A stretch of DNA of 64,000 nucleotides from a bacterium. Its GTDB lineage: Bacteria > Cyanobacteriota > Vampirovibrionia > Gastranaerophilales > Gastranaerophilaceae. The first letter of the stretch is position 1, and each line of letters starts with the position of its first letter. The stretch lies in NCBI GenBank assembly GCA_017559905.1, contig JAFYQF010000007.1, positions 44,648 to 108,647 of the forward strand. Direction: 5' to 3'. Positions 57,008 through 63,985 of the stretch are shown one piece after another. The notes under the pieces were generated by a model. The model saw only the letters and a list, made by a program, of their open reading frames with translations, searched no databases and was not told the origin of the DNA. A program made the translations under genes and the position numbers.

Positions 57008-57655
57008 ATGAGAATAAATGCAATTAGCCATCACACAAATCAACATTTTGTAGGCGAAAACAAAAAAAGTAACGCTTTAAAAAATGCAACAGGTGCTGCT
57101 GCTATAGCAATGTTAACAGCAGTCCCAACTAACGATGCTGACGCTCAAATTTATTATCCACCGATACTATATTATCCTCCAGTAAATTACACCTACACTC
57201 CAACAACACCAGTATCAATTCCAAATTGCTTTGTTGTAGGTGATACAAAATATTCTGACTACGATAAATCTGCACGCAACGTATTTGAAGAAATTGACGC
57301 TAACGGAAACAATGACGGAACAATTTCTGCTAAAGAAGTTATTAGAACTGAACGCCAAAACTGGAACAGAAGCAGTTTAACACCATTTTCTACAGCACAA
57401 ATGCACAGAGCAGAACAACAATTCAAAACTATTTCAAGACTATATAACGAGGATAATTCAAACCCTAACACAATGAATTATCAAGAGTATAAAGAATCTC
57501 TAAAGGACTATGCGGAAACAAAACAAGCTATACAGGTTCAAAGTATTATTAATTTATTAACAAATCCATACTGGTATTCACCAATACTTCCACCGCCACG
57601 TCCTCATTATCATAATCACCATCACCACCACGACAGACACCACCATAGGCATTAG
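57008..57655 (+). CDS. Tagged EF-hand protein with His-rich C-terminus
   Basis: 215 residues. Begins MRINAISHHTNQHFVGEN, the recurrent peptide, then a hydrophobic stretch (about 28-41) ending before DADAQ, where a cleavage site could lie. A Pro/Tyr-rich segment (45-75) is followed by an EF-hand loop NGNNDGTISAKE (calcium-type positions 1, 3, 5, 12) at about 99-110 and a second possible EF-hand around residue 150 (NEDNSNPNTMNYQEY). The tail has thirteen His among the last nineteen residues and should bind Ni, Zn or Cu. SD aaggag. Function unknown. Confidence 0.65.
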   Translation: MRINAISHHTNQHFVGENKKSNALKNATGAAAIAMLTAVPTNDADAQIYYPPILYYPPVNYTYTPTTPVSIPNCFVVGDTKYSDYDKSARNVFEEIDANGNNDGTISAKEVIRTERQNWNRSSLTPFSTAQMHRAEQQFKTISRLYNEDNSNPNTMNYQEYKESLKDYAETKQAIQVQSIINLLTNPYWYSPILPPPRPHYHNHHHHHDRHHHRH

Positions 57656-57663
57656 TAAACAAT

Positions 57664-57692
57664 TTGACCGACTTACGATTTAATGATTTAAT
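57664..57692 (+). promoter_or_regulatory. spmA promoter (leaderless type)
   Basis: TTGACC (57664-57669), 17-nt spacer, extended -10 TGATTTAAT with hexamer at 57687-57692; exactly 6 nt to the ATG at 57699. No SD. Confidence 0.68.
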
Positions 57693-57698
57693 TAGTTT

Positions 57699-58328
57699 AT
57701 GAATTACATATTCTATTTTCTAATTACAGTTTCTATAGTGGCTGGGGCTATTAATGGGAAGTTAACTGATGTTGTTAATGCAATACTTTCTGGTGCAGAA
57801 TTGAGCGTTAAGGTTGCATTTTCTCTCATTGGGATAATGGCATTTTGGCTTGGGATGATGAAAATAGCAAAAGAATGTGGATTAATTGAAATTATCGCAA
57901 AAATTATAAAACCTATAACAAAAAGATTATTCAACGAAATCCCTGAAGATTCACCAGCCATAGGAGATATCGCAATGAGTTTTTCTGCAAATGCGTTTGG
58001 GCTGACAAATGCAGCAACTCCAATCGGCATAAAAGCAATGGAAGAACTTCAGAAACAAAATATTGATAAACAATCTGCGTCAAACGCAATGTGCTTATTT
58101 TTGGCAATGAACACTGCCGGATTTCAACTAATTCCAGCTACGGTAATTGCAGTTTTGATAGGCGTTGGTTACCCAAATCCTACAGAAATAATTGCACCAA
58201 CATTATTAGTTACAACAATAGCGTTTTTAAGTGCAATATTTATGGCAAAAATTATCCAAAAATATTGGAATCCACAAACTGCAACTAACATAATTTCAAA
58301 CGAGGAGGATGAATGTTCCAAACAATAA
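57699..58328 (+). CDS. spmA: Spore maturation protein A-type (nucleoside-recognition) membrane protein
   Basis: 209 residues, five or six transmembrane helices with the Gate/nucleoside-recognition pattern: LIGIMAFWLGMMKIAKECGLIEIIAKIIKPITKRLF and ANAFGLTNAATPIGIKAMEEL. In Bacillus SpmA and SpmB help dehydrate the spore core; homologues occur in many non-sporulating bacteria and are of unknown function. Coupled to spmB by a 16-nt overlap. Confidence 0.85.
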   Translation: MNYIFYFLITVSIVAGAINGKLTDVVNAILSGAELSVKVAFSLIGIMAFWLGMMKIAKECGLIEIIAKIIKPITKRLFNEIPEDSPAIGDIAMSFSANAFGLTNAATPIGIKAMEELQKQNIDKQSASNAMCLFLAMNTAGFQLIPATVIAVLIGVGYPNPTEIIAPTLLVTTIAFLSAIFMAKIIQKYWNPQTATNIISNEEDECSKQ

Positions 58329-58846
58329 TGAACAATCTTTCTCTATGGGCATTACCATCAATAATTCTTTTAATCCTTACAATGGGATTAGTGAAGAAAG
58401 TACCGCTTTATGAAGTATTTACTGACGGTGCTAAAGATGGGTTTAAAGTTGCAGTAAATATTATCCCGTATTTAGTTGCAATAATCGTTGGGATATCAAT
58501 GTTTAGAGCTTGCGGAATTATAGAGTGGATAGGTCAAATTTGTGCGCCAATGTTAGCGATATTCAATGTCCCTGCAGATACAATACCTATTATGATAGTT
58601 CGTTCACTATCAGGTTCTGCAGCATTAGGAGTTTTCTCCGATATCGCCAATAGCACAGACGTTAATTCTTACGCCGTAAAACTTGCCGCCATAATGGTGG
58701 GCTCAAGTGAAACAACTTTTTACGTATTAGCGGTGTACTTTGGCGCTGTCGGAATTTCAAAACTACGTTACGCACTTCTAGTCGGATTACTTGCTGATAT
58801 TATAGGAATTGTGGCAGCAATTCTTGTGTGTAATTTGATGTTTTAA
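58313..58846 (+). CDS. spmB: Spore maturation protein B-type membrane protein
   Basis: 177 residues, about five transmembrane helices. ILLILTMGLVKKVPLYEVFTDGAKDGFKVAVNIIPYLVAI and RSLSGSAALGVFSDI match SpmB. Overlaps spmA by 16 nt with SD gaggagg inside the spmA coding region. Its 3' end overlaps a gene on the opposite strand by 47 nt. Confidence 0.85.
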   Translation: MFQTIMNNLSLWALPSIILLILTMGLVKKVPLYEVFTDGAKDGFKVAVNIIPYLVAIIVGISMFRACGIIEWIGQICAPMLAIFNVPADTIPIMIVRSLSGSAALGVFSDIANSTDVNSYAVKLAAIMVGSSETTFYVLAVYFGAVGISKLRYALLVGLLADIIGIVAAILVCNLMF

Positions 58847-59177
58847 CATCAACCCAACTCTGAATCATCTCATCTACATCAGGTTTTACAACATTCTTTT
58901 GTAAAACGGCAAAGTTAATGTCTATAAAATTGATTTTTTCAACTTTATGAACAGTGAACTCTTTTGCACCACAATTTCTGCAAAAATGACTTTCGGGAAC
59001 AATTTCGCCATTTTTAATTGTTGATTTCAATTTTACACCACAACAAGCGCATCTTGTCAAAAACCATTGGTTTTCAACCAATTCACCACAATCTGGACAA
59101 TAAGCCAAATCTGTCGCAGGACTAATCCTGTCGTGAGTACAAACTCTATTCTTCTTAAATAACTCCAATATAATCAT
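58800..59177 (-). CDS. Zinc-ribbon-like small protein
   Basis: 125 residues. Pairs CPDC (27-30), CACC (43-46) and CRNC (66-69) are typical of zinc-ribbon modules. There is no recognised enzymatic domain. The last 15 codons overlap spmB on the opposite strand. A promoter (TTGACT-16-TATAAA) ends 6 nt before the ATG. The function is not known; zinc ribbons often occur in nucleic-acid-binding or adaptor proteins. Confidence 0.6.
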   Translation of the reverse strand: MIILELFKKNRVCTHDRISPATDLAYCPDCGELVENQWFLTRCACCGVKLKSTIKNGEIVPESHFCRNCGAKEFTVHKVEKINFIDINFAVLQKNVVKPDVDEMIQSWVDVKTSNYTQELLPQFL

Positions 59178-59183
59178 ACTTCT

Positions 59184-59211
59184 TTTATAAGAATGAAATT
59201 TTAAAAGTCAA
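59184..59211 (-). promoter_or_regulatory. Promoter of the zinc-ribbon gene (leaderless type)
   Basis: On the minus strand TTGACT (59206-59211), 16 nt, TATAAA (59184-59189), 6 nt to the ATG at 59177. Confidence 0.55.
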
Positions 59212-59246
59212 AAAAATAAGTTCAGAATGTAGAGACGACTTAAAAA

Positions 59247-59678
59247 CTAAAAAGCTTTAACCAAAAAAATCTGAATATCACTACTAATTTTTTCAACACG
59301 TTTAACGTATTTCAAATCATTCGGAGTTTCTAATATAAGAACTACTGCAGGTTTTTTGCCTGTCATTTTGCCATAATATAGAGCTTGTCCGGCGCTTTCT
59401 GCCCATTTTTTAGCGAAATCAAACTCTATTGCATAATCTTTAGTAAGACAATCAACCCTAGTTTTATCCCATAATAAAAACTCTCTTTGACCAAAACTTG
59501 GATGACACCAATTAGTTACATAATAAGCTTCATTTTTACCTGCAGACATGGTTTGAGTTTCATATAATTTTTTAGGAACATAATTTAGCCCAAAATACAA
59601 AACTCCACTCAAAATCATAATGAATGAAATCAAAAACGTCAAATATTTATTTTTATTCTTCTTCGCTCGTCTTCCCAT
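59247..59678 (-). CDS. Membrane-anchored protein with nuclease-like (PD-(D/E)XK-like) pattern
   Basis: 143 residues. MGRRAKKNKNK precedes one transmembrane helix (about 13-33). The rest contains TRVDCLTKDYAIEFDFAKKWAES..QALYYGKMTGKKPAVVLIL, where the Asp of RVD, the Glu/Asp of IEFDF, and QALYY resemble small restriction-endonuclease-like proteins. The assignment is tentative. The start is set by TATAAT (59685-59690) 6 nt before this ATG; a 16-residue upstream extension would precede the -10 box. The basic first residues match those of the GerMN protein at 4181. Confidence 0.5.
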   Translation of the reverse strand: MGRRAKKNKNKYLTFLISFIMILSGVLYFGLNYVPKKLYETQTMSAGKNEAYYVTNWCHPSFGQREFLLWDKTRVDCLTKDYAIEFDFAKKWAESAGQALYYGKMTGKKPAVVLILETPNDLKYVKRVEKISSDIQIFLVKAF

Positions 59679-59684
59679 AAAAAA

Positions 59685-59690
59685 ATTATA
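59685..59690 (-). promoter_or_regulatory. -10 box of the nuclease-like gene (leaderless type)
   Basis: TATAAT on the minus strand, 6 nt (tttttt) before the ATG at 59678. No clear -35 box. Confidence 0.5.
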
Positions 59691-59782
59691 CACTATATAG
59701 ATAATGTTGTATATAGACTTCAACAAATAAAATCATCCTGACAATTCAAGATGACTCTACTTTATTATAAAATTTGAATTAA

Positions 59783-60259
59783 TTATTCTTCCCAAACGGC
59801 TTTACTAAAAAGTTCATCTTGATCTACTAACCGAGTTGAATCATAACTAACATCAACAGCATTTTCCCAAGCACGTTCTGCAAACTTATCAAATTCAGTT
59901 TCATCCATACAAGTTTCAACTTTTTTCAAATATGCATCTGTAGCTTCATAAATTTCGCCTTCTTTTTTAAAAGCTCTCATAAATTTAGAAAATTTATCTG
60001 CTAACTTATCTTCAGAATATTTCAACAAATCCGCAGGATTTTCCCAGAAAAATGAATGAACTTTGTCAGAGCCTTTTCTTGTTGTTTCAAGCACAATACC
60101 TTCAGCATCTTCAGACAATTTGAAGATATCTTTTGGGCAATCAGTAGTATCACGTTCAATTAACTGTGCAACATTTTTCCAATACGGAATATCATTTTGC
60201 ATAGCCTTAATGCTCAATTTGCCATTGAAGTTCAAGTTTGAATTGTTTCTAATTTCCAT
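59783..60259 (-). CDS. Tagged small acidic protein, unknown function
   Basis: 158 residues. Starts MEIRNNSNLNFNGKLS, the recurrent N-terminal peptide. The body is acidic and helical (WKNVAQLIERDTTDC, YSEDKLADKFSKFMRAFK), with two Cys and no membrane segment or known motif. The start at 60259 has aaagga 6 nt upstream; the longer ORF to 60307 lacks an SD. Adjacent small genes in the region share the tag but not the body. Confidence 0.6.
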   Translation of the reverse strand: MEIRNNSNLNFNGKLSIKAMQNDIPYWKNVAQLIERDTTDCPKDIFKLSEDAEGIVLETTRKGSDKVHSFFWENPADLLKYSEDKLADKFSKFMRAFKKEGEIYEATDAYLKKVETCMDETEFDKFAERAWENAVDVSYDSTRLVDQDELFSKAVWEE

Positions 60260-60360
60260 TTGTAAATCCTTTTCATTAAATAAATTGCTTTGAAAATAGA
60301 AACACACCTAAAAATATAAATTGCTTAAATGTCCTATTACACTTATTAAAACTTAACAAA

Positions 60361-60393
60361 AAGAACGTACACATTTTCATGTACGTTCTTTTA
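60361..60393. terminator. Bidirectional terminator
   Basis: 11-bp perfect stem aagaacgtaca/tgtacgttctt (60361-60371, 60380-60390) with an 8-nt loop, T-rich on the right and A-rich on the left. It follows the CheR-like gene on the minus strand. Confidence 0.8.
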
Positions 60394-60468
60394 AATAACA
60401 AGAATTTATTATACATAATTTCTGTAATTTTAACAATAAAAAACTACACAAAAGCTAGAATTTAATAC

Positions 60469-61323
60469 TTATTGTTTAAATATTTTTGTCAACTTAGCCA
60501 ACCAAGAATTTGCATAGTTGGATAAATTACTTTGTTTACTAAAAATATTTTTTCCAACCTCATGAAAATCAAAAAAAGTTTTCAATCCAGGAACAAAACG
60601 TTTCATCATATCCCTATCATATTGCCCAATAATAAATAGGCTAGAATTTTTTATTTTTTTATCTAATTCAGCCACCATTAACATAGATTGAACATACCCG
60701 AAAGCCTGAGCTAAACAATTACGAATAATAACAACTGAATTACCTTCATCCGTAATATGAGTTATACGTTTTTGAAAATCTTGAACTTTAAACTCAAACA
60801 AATTTTTAAAAAAAGGAGTTAACTTAAAAGCTCTTGTATTAAGAGAATAAGCATTTGGAATATTCGGCAACTCCGACCTTGGAATTTCTTTAAAATATTT
60901 ATCAAAATCTTTTCCAAAGGCATCAATATCCTCTGGCCTAAAAGCAACAATACCTTTTTTACCAAACGAATAGATTATAAACGAATCAACATCAGTAACC
61001 GTTATTGGAAAAATCTTTTGCTTCGCCTTTTTTTCTCCAAATTCTTTCAATAAAGAATGCGCTAATAAATAAGCTTCTGTTCCATCAGAACCATTCATTG
61101 GCATAATATTAATCTTATCAAACTTTGAAAAACGTTTTTTTATTAAACGAGCGCATTCATCATAATTTAAGTCTTCACGTCTACCTGTTGTATTTTGAGT
61201 GTGCCTATATTGCCCATTACAGTCAACATAACTCGAAAGACGAAACAAAGACCCAAAACTTGGAGAAAAATGTGTCTGTTTTAAGAGCTTTGAATTGTCA
61301 AGATTTGTTCTTCCAACATTCAT
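60469..61323 (-). CDS. CheR-like methyltransferase-fold protein, divergent, tagged
   Basis: 284 residues. A long N-terminal peptide ends in THFSPSFGSLFR. The remainder resembles a CheR-type SAM-methyltransferase: MNGSDGTEAYLLAHSLLKE (compare the CSTGEEPYS/A motif), TVTDVDSFIIYSFGKKGIVAF, and VVIIRNCLAQAFGYVQSMLMVAELDKKI (compare RNVLIYF...Q). The glycine loop for SAM is poorly preserved, so it may be inactive or have another substrate. No chemoreceptor or CheB is adjacent. It follows the upstream gene at 12 nt, so the two form an operon. Moderate confidence. Confidence 0.5.
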   Translation of the reverse strand: MNVGRTNLDNSKLLKQTHFSPSFGSLFRLSSYVDCNGQYRHTQNTTGRREDLNYDECARLIKKRFSKFDKINIMPMNGSDGTEAYLLAHSLLKEFGEKKAKQKIFPITVTDVDSFIIYSFGKKGIVAFRPEDIDAFGKDFDKYFKEIPRSELPNIPNAYSLNTRAFKLTPFFKNLFEFKVQDFQKRITHITDEGNSVVIIRNCLAQAFGYVQSMLMVAELDKKIKNSSLFIIGQYDRDMMKRFVPGLKTFFDFHEVGKNIFSKQSNLSNYANSWLAKLTKIFKQ

Positions 61324-61335
61324 AACAACTAATTT

Positions 61336-61773
61336 CTAGAAAAATTCTTCTATTTTTAATTTATCAAGCATTGCATTCAACGCAAATTTTCTAGAGTCGT
61401 TACTTAAACCCACTACATCACGAGTTTCAACTTTATTTTTAGAAGAATCAAACCATTTAATTTTCAAATGAGAACAATAGTTTTCAAAATCAGGGCATTT
61501 AAAAGGCTTGCGCACATAAACAAAAGTATCATACTTTTCAGATAAATCTTTAATAAAAGAACAATTCGAAATTGTATCTTTTATATTATTAGGAACTAAT
61601 TTATTTTCAACATAACGAAATCCGTCTTCTGAAGTAGAAACGACTTTTTTCATAAAATCATCAACCTTTATATTCTTATCAAACAGAACTTTTGGAGAGT
61701 CCGTAAAATAAAGCCCTTTTTGAAAAGACAAATTACGTTGGGGGTTAGTATTCATTGGATTAATATTCATCAT
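61336..61773 (-). CDS. Tagged orphan protein
   Basis: 145 residues. Starts Met-MNINPMNTNPQRNLSFQKGLYF; either of the first two Met is possible with SD gaaagg upstream. No family recognised; it is a soluble-looking protein with several Lys/Asp-rich segments and three Cys. It lies immediately upstream of the CheR-like gene and is probably in the same operon, so the two may function together. Confidence 0.55.
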   Translation of the reverse strand: MMNINPMNTNPQRNLSFQKGLYFTDSPKVLFDKNIKVDDFMKKVVSTSEDGFRYVENKLVPNNIKDTISNCSFIKDLSEKYDTFVYVRKPFKCPDFENYCSHLKIKWFDSSKNKVETRDVVGLSNDSRKFALNAMLDKLKIEEFF

Positions 61774-61860
61774 TTAAACCTTTCTGAAATTCATGTATAT
61801 TTATTGATACTTAAGAAAAACCTGTAAAAATATTTTTTTGCTAGCGTTCATAAAACAAAA

Positions 61861-61902
61861 AAGAGATAAACTGAACTTAATCAATTTATCTCTTTTTTTT
61901 AA
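61861..61902. terminator. Terminator, identical hairpin to those after the 5S gene (copy 3)
   Basis: aagagataaa/tttatctctt stem with ctgaacttaatcaa loop and a run of eight T; also A-rich on the left, so it can work both ways. It matches the two hairpins downstream of 5S rRNA base for base. Confidence 0.85.
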
Positions 61903-61929
61903 TAGTATTACAGATAAAAATTATAAATC

Positions 61930-62346
61930 CTACTCATACATATTTTTTACTTTATCTTTAAACGCATCGTCTGAACCTTTGCAATAAGAATACAGTCTTT
62001 TTTTTGTGTTGCTATCTTCTTCATAATATTCAATAGTACAAGTAGTATCACCAGATGAATGTTTTTGCTTTAAGATAGGCTTACAATCACCATTTTTATA
62101 AGCATTTTCTAAAAAACGATAATTTTTAACACAATCACTATAGCCATTAGGATCACTATCTGCAAAAAAGGGTTTATTCAACCAATCACAACTTTGTTCA
62201 GCAGTTTGGTCAGGCTTAAATCTTTCACCCATAACTAACCAACCTTTTTCATTTGTATAAGAACACGCATAATCAGCAGCAAAACAAGCAGAGCAATTAA
62301 GCATCAAACTAAAAAAAATAGCAAACACTAACTGTCTAAATTTCAT
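61930..62346 (-). CDS. Secreted Cys-containing protein of unknown function
   Basis: 138 residues. Clear Sec signal peptide (1-23, ending CFA-AD). The mature part has seven Cys that may form disulfides and is rich in Tyr, Asp and Lys. No family recognised. SD aaggag lies 9 nt before the ATG. It is the only protein in the 59-64 kb stretch with an ordinary signal peptide. The gene ends near the copy of the rRNA-operon terminator. Confidence 0.65.
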   Translation of the reverse strand: MKFRQLVFAIFFSLMLNCSACFAADYACSYTNEKGWLVMGERFKPDQTAEQSCDWLNKPFFADSDPNGYSDCVKNYRFLENAYKNGDCKPILKQKHSSGDTTCTIEYYEEDSNTKKRLYSYCKGSDDAFKDKVKNMYE

Positions 62347-62509
62347 ATAAGAATCTCCTTATTTAAATAAAAACACACTGAATGTAGCATATTTCACAAT
62401 CAAAGTCAAACATAAAAAATACACTCAAATTTCTACTTACTTGAGAATAAATACAAATACTTTTACTTTTGTAGTACAATTTATTCACTAGACTAAGGAG
62501 TGGTATATT

Positions 62510-63052
62510 ATGCAAATCAGCCCAATTCAAAAAAATAATACAAGTTTTAAAGCTCTAAAAAATATGAAATTTTTAAAAGATTCTAATCCAATATATAGTT
62601 TTAATCCTAAATGTAGTATAAAAGATGCTGAGATAGTTGATGCGTTCAGGAAAAATGATGCTTTTAATAAGCTTTTTAATGATTATGATGTTTGGGCAAC
62701 TTTTTATATCTTTGAAAGGTTTGGAAAACCTTTTAATAGTCTGCATTTACATTTGAAAGACGTTGATACAGCAATTTCACAAAAAAAATCTTTTATAAAA
62801 AAAATCGCAGAATTTCTTGGGTTAAAAAAACGTCAAAAAGAACCTTCAGGAGAAGATTATACTGCGTTTATTTCTTTAAGTGAATTCCATGATGGTCGCT
62901 CATTGAAACAGTTAATATCCAAAATAACAGAAGCAGATTTGAAAAAAGAAATTTTATTGACCAAAAGTATTGTAGCCGAAGATAAAGAAAATGCTAAAAA
63001 GAGAGCAAAAAGATTAAAAGGCATTAATGAATCTATAAAGAATTGCGTTTAG
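62510..63052 (+). CDS. Tagged orphan protein
   Basis: 180 residues. Starts MQISPIQKNNTSFKALKN, the recurrent peptide, with SD aaggag 10 nt upstream. The rest is basic and helical, with a Lys-rich C-terminus (KENAKKRAKRLKGINE). Nothing enzymatic is seen. It lies between the secreted protein and another tagged gene on the opposite strand. Confidence 0.6.
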   Translation: MQISPIQKNNTSFKALKNMKFLKDSNPIYSFNPKCSIKDAEIVDAFRKNDAFNKLFNDYDVWATFYIFERFGKPFNSLHLHLKDVDTAISQKKSFIKKIAEFLGLKKRQKEPSGEDYTAFISLSEFHDGRSLKQLISKITEADLKKEILLTKSIVAEDKENAKKRAKRLKGINESIKNCV

Positions 63053-63133
63053 TTAGGGAATATGAGTTAGATTGAAGCCTACATTACTTGCAAGTTAAGG
63101 AAATAGTTTTATTTATGGAAAATAAGATTATGC

Positions 63134-63580
63134 TTATTTTCTTATTCCAAACATCCTTTTAAAAAATGCAGAAATCTTTTCTCCAAAAGTATTGTAAGCA
63201 TAAGGATACCAGCCTTTGTATTCTTCAAACTTTGTTAAATGTTCGTTTAGCTTATGTGCACCTTCTGCTACTGTAGAATTTATGCTAACACCTTTACTTG
63301 GTGAAAAATATGTAAATCTTGAAGTATGATGAAAAATTTTAGGGTCTTTTAATAAGTTAAAGCTACTTGAAAAAAACAGTTTGGGATGAACAGTTCTTTT
63401 AGAGGCTCTACCGCTAATTTCTACATCATAAGATGATTTTGCAATTCTTTCTCTTGCAGTAGTACCAGAAAAAGGCTGGTCTAAAATTTCATTAGCATAT
63501 TCAACCATTGATTTTGTTAATTTCTTATCAAATTTAACCCTACCATTGAAAGAAAATTTTTCAGCATTATTTATTCTCAT
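63134..63580 (-). CDS. Tagged orphan protein
   Basis: 148 residues. Starts MRINNAEKFSFNGRVKFD. The start at 63580 is preferred because TATAAT ends 6 nt upstream; the six-residue upstream extension would precede the start of transcription. The body has no recognised domain. The C-terminus (GEKISAFFKRMFGIRK) looks amphipathic and basic. It is the last protein gene before the rRNA operon. Confidence 0.6.
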   Translation of the reverse strand: MRINNAEKFSFNGRVKFDKKLTKSMVEYANEILDQPFSGTTARERIAKSSYDVEISGRASKRTVHPKLFFSSSFNLLKDPKIFHHTSRFTYFSPSKGVSINSTVAEGAHKLNEHLTKFEEYKGWYPYAYNTFGEKISAFFKRMFGIRK

Positions 63581-63586
63581 AAATAT

Positions 63587-63592
63587 ATTATA
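63587..63592 (-). promoter_or_regulatory. -10 box of the last tagged gene (leaderless type)
   Basis: TATAAT on the minus strand at 63587-63592, 6 nt before the ATG at 63580. No clear -35 box. Confidence 0.5.
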
Positions 63593-63626
63593 CAACAAAA
63601 TAAGCTTGTATGGTTCGTATAAAAAA

Positions 63627-63686
63627 AAGAGATAAACTGAACTTAATCAATTTATCTCTTTTTTTTAAAATAGACCTTGGCAACGA
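63627..63686 (-). terminator. Second copy of the rRNA-operon terminator with 5S 3'-end remnant (copy 1)
   Basis: Sixty bases matching 63822-63880 apart from one T in the run: the 5S 3' end (tcgttgccaag on the minus strand), a short spacer, and the aagagataaa hairpin with T-run. Probably formed by a tandem duplication. Confidence 0.75.
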
Positions 63687-63821
63687 TGCCATAGCTCTTG
63701 TTGAGCATTGCGAAACATAGAGATATGGTATTCCGAGATGTTAGGCTAAATTTCGCGAAGTATGAGCCTGAAATTTACTAACTCGAGGATGTTATCGTAG
63801 ATAACGAGTTGCAAAACAAAA
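63687..63821 (-). other. 135-nt spacer between duplicated rRNA terminators
   Basis: No ORF. It contains gttatc-gta-gataac (63791-63805) nested in aactcg/cgagtt, and aggct/agcct with flanking complementary A/T tracts around 63740. On the minus strand its 5' gcaac can pair with gttgc at the 3' end in copy 1, so a closed folded RNA is possible. It has no recognised RNA family. Confidence 0.4.
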
Positions 63822-63866
63822 AAGAGATAAACTGAACTTAATCAATTTATCTCTTTTTTTAAAATA
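63822..63866 (-). terminator. Terminator of the rRNA operon (copy 2, directly after 5S)
   Basis: Hairpin aagagataaa/tttatctctt with loop ctgaacttaatcaa, directly downstream of the 5S gene; on the minus strand it ends in a run of T. Confidence 0.88.
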
Positions 63867-63868
63867 GA

Positions 63869-63985
63869 CCTTGGCAACGAGTTATCTTCCCAGGCGGTGG
63901 CCCGCCAAGTATTTTCACCGATGTGAGTCTTTACGACCGTGTTCGGGATGGGAACGGGTGGTTTCCTCACTCTTTGTCACCAAGA
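63869..63985 (-). rRNA. rrf: 5S ribosomal RNA
   Basis: About 117 nt. On the minus strand the terminal helix is cttggtgac with gttgccaag, and the interior contains the conserved CCCATCCCGAACACGG-type loop region and TGGGAAGAT-like helix. The rest of the rRNA operon (23S, 16S) would lie to the right of the window. Ends are accurate to a few bases. Confidence 0.95.
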
